DNA of 64,000 nucleotides, from contig NZ_CP038438.1 of assembly GCF_004683905.1 (NCBI RefSeq), forward strand, positions 930,001 to 994,000. The letters run 5' to 3'. Positions 63,709 through 64,000 of the stretch are shown here, piece after piece. The translations under genes were made by a program, and so were the position numbers. This DNA is from Pseudomonas fluorescens. GTDB taxonomy: Bacteria; Pseudomonadota; Gammaproteobacteria; Pseudomonadales; Pseudomonadaceae. Numbering within the stretch: position 1 is the stretch's first letter; each line of letters begins with the position of its first letter. The notes beneath the pieces were generated by a model that was not told the origin of the DNA, did not search any database, and was given only the letters and a program-made list of their open reading frames with translations.

Positions 63709-63984
63709 TCAACCACCCTCATCGAAGTAGTTGTTGATCAACGCCACCAGCGCATCCAGCGCTTCCTGTTCCTGATGGCCTTCGGTGCTCAGATAGATCT
63801 TCGTACCCTTGCCGGCGGCGAGCATCATCATCGCCATGATGCTTTTGCCATCCACTGTGGTTTCTGGCGTGCGACCCACTCTGATCGTGCAATCCGGGAA
63901 CTGGCCCGCCACCCCGACGAACTTGGCCGACGCTCGGGCGTGCAGGCCCAGTTTATTGATGATTTCGATTTCCAGAGCAGGCAT
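63709..63984 (-). CDS. ptsO: HPr-like phosphocarrier NPr (nitrogen PTS)
   Basis: This 91-residue protein carries phosphate between EI(Ntr) and EIIA(Ntr) in the nitrogen-related PTS. H15 in NKLGLHARASAKFV is the phosphorylated histidine. The regulatory-serine region is GKSIMAMMMLAAGKG. MPALEIEIINK is the usual Pseudomonas start. The rest of the rpoN-ptsN gene neighbourhood should lie beyond the window edge. Confidence 0.93.
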   Translation of the reverse strand: MPALEIEIINKLGLHARASAKFVGVAGQFPDCTIRVGRTPETTVDGKSIMAMMMLAAGKGTKIYLSTEGHQEQEALDALVALINNYFDEGG

Positions 63985-64000
63985 CGCGGTGTGAATCCTT

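Overview
The window is a piece of chromosome from a fluorescent-type Pseudomonas (P. fluorescens group or a close relative). Three things point there. The gene order gatCAB / mreBCD-maf-rng-yhdP-nitrilase-tldD-darP-pmbA / fagA-fumC-orfX-sodA-ZIP-ptsO, together with roxSR and a dpp-opdP block, is the arrangement known from P. aeruginosa. Most genes are GC-rich with strong third-position G/C. The intergenic spaces are full of the paired 'tgggagcgggcttgctcgcga' REP palindromes typical of this group. I see no rRNA, tRNA, prophage, insertion sequence or CRISPR array.

Layout. 1-1400: a low-GC minus-strand pair resembling the alpha-xenorhabdolysin (XaxA/XaxB) binary pore-forming toxin, the second gene cut by the window edge. 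1.6-3.1 kb: speC (ornithine decarboxylase) with a long leader holding a 55-bp tandem duplication and an internal terminator-like hairpin. 3.5-7.0 kb: a four-gene OpuC-type osmoprotectant ABC importer. 7.3-8.9 kb: prfC. 8.9-9.6 kb: a structured dispersed repeat and a tandem REP array. 9.75-11.4 kb: an MFS transporter and a small acidic exported protein. 11.6-24.2 kb: a di/oligopeptide uptake locus with four paralogous binding proteins, an OprD-family porin (OpdP type) and DppBCDF. 24.2-25.6 kb: repeats, then a structured-looking leader and a DUF6124-type gene. 25.7-28.7 kb: a SIMPL-domain protein and the RoxS/RoxR redox two-component system. 28.7-31.1 kb: an orphan low-GC gene and a YddA-type exporter. 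31.2-39.4 kb: a GntR/FadR regulator, a putative SOS-controlled phospholipase-like gene pair, and the glucarate/galactarate pathway (kdgD, ketoglutarate semialdehyde dehydrogenase, MFS permease, garD), which carries the sugar acids to 2-oxoglutarate. 39.4-42.7 kb: a MITE-like repeat, an AEC carrier, a CMD-family protein, a Ca/Na antiporter and an RlpA-like lipoprotein. 42.9-63.6 kb: conserved housekeeping genes for Gln-tRNA/Asn-tRNA amidation, cell shape, RNA turnover, the envelope, TldD/PmbA protease and Fur-linked oxidative defence. 63.7 kb: the HPr-like phosphocarrier NPr.

Most noteworthy signals. (1) A perfect CTG-N10-CAG LexA box at 33700-33715, just downstream of a sigma70 promoter, for the uncharacterised phospholipase-like gene and its 62-residue partner. 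(2) The duplicated, hairpin-bearing speC leader. (3) A conserved-looking structured region ahead of the DUF6124-type gene. (4) Two copies of a roughly 330-bp repeat whose hairpins show a compensatory base-pair change. (5) mreC, which appears to start at an ATT codon. (6) An operator-like inverted repeat over the -10 of the kdgD promoter. All functional statements come from reading the sequence and from general family knowledge; no database search was run.
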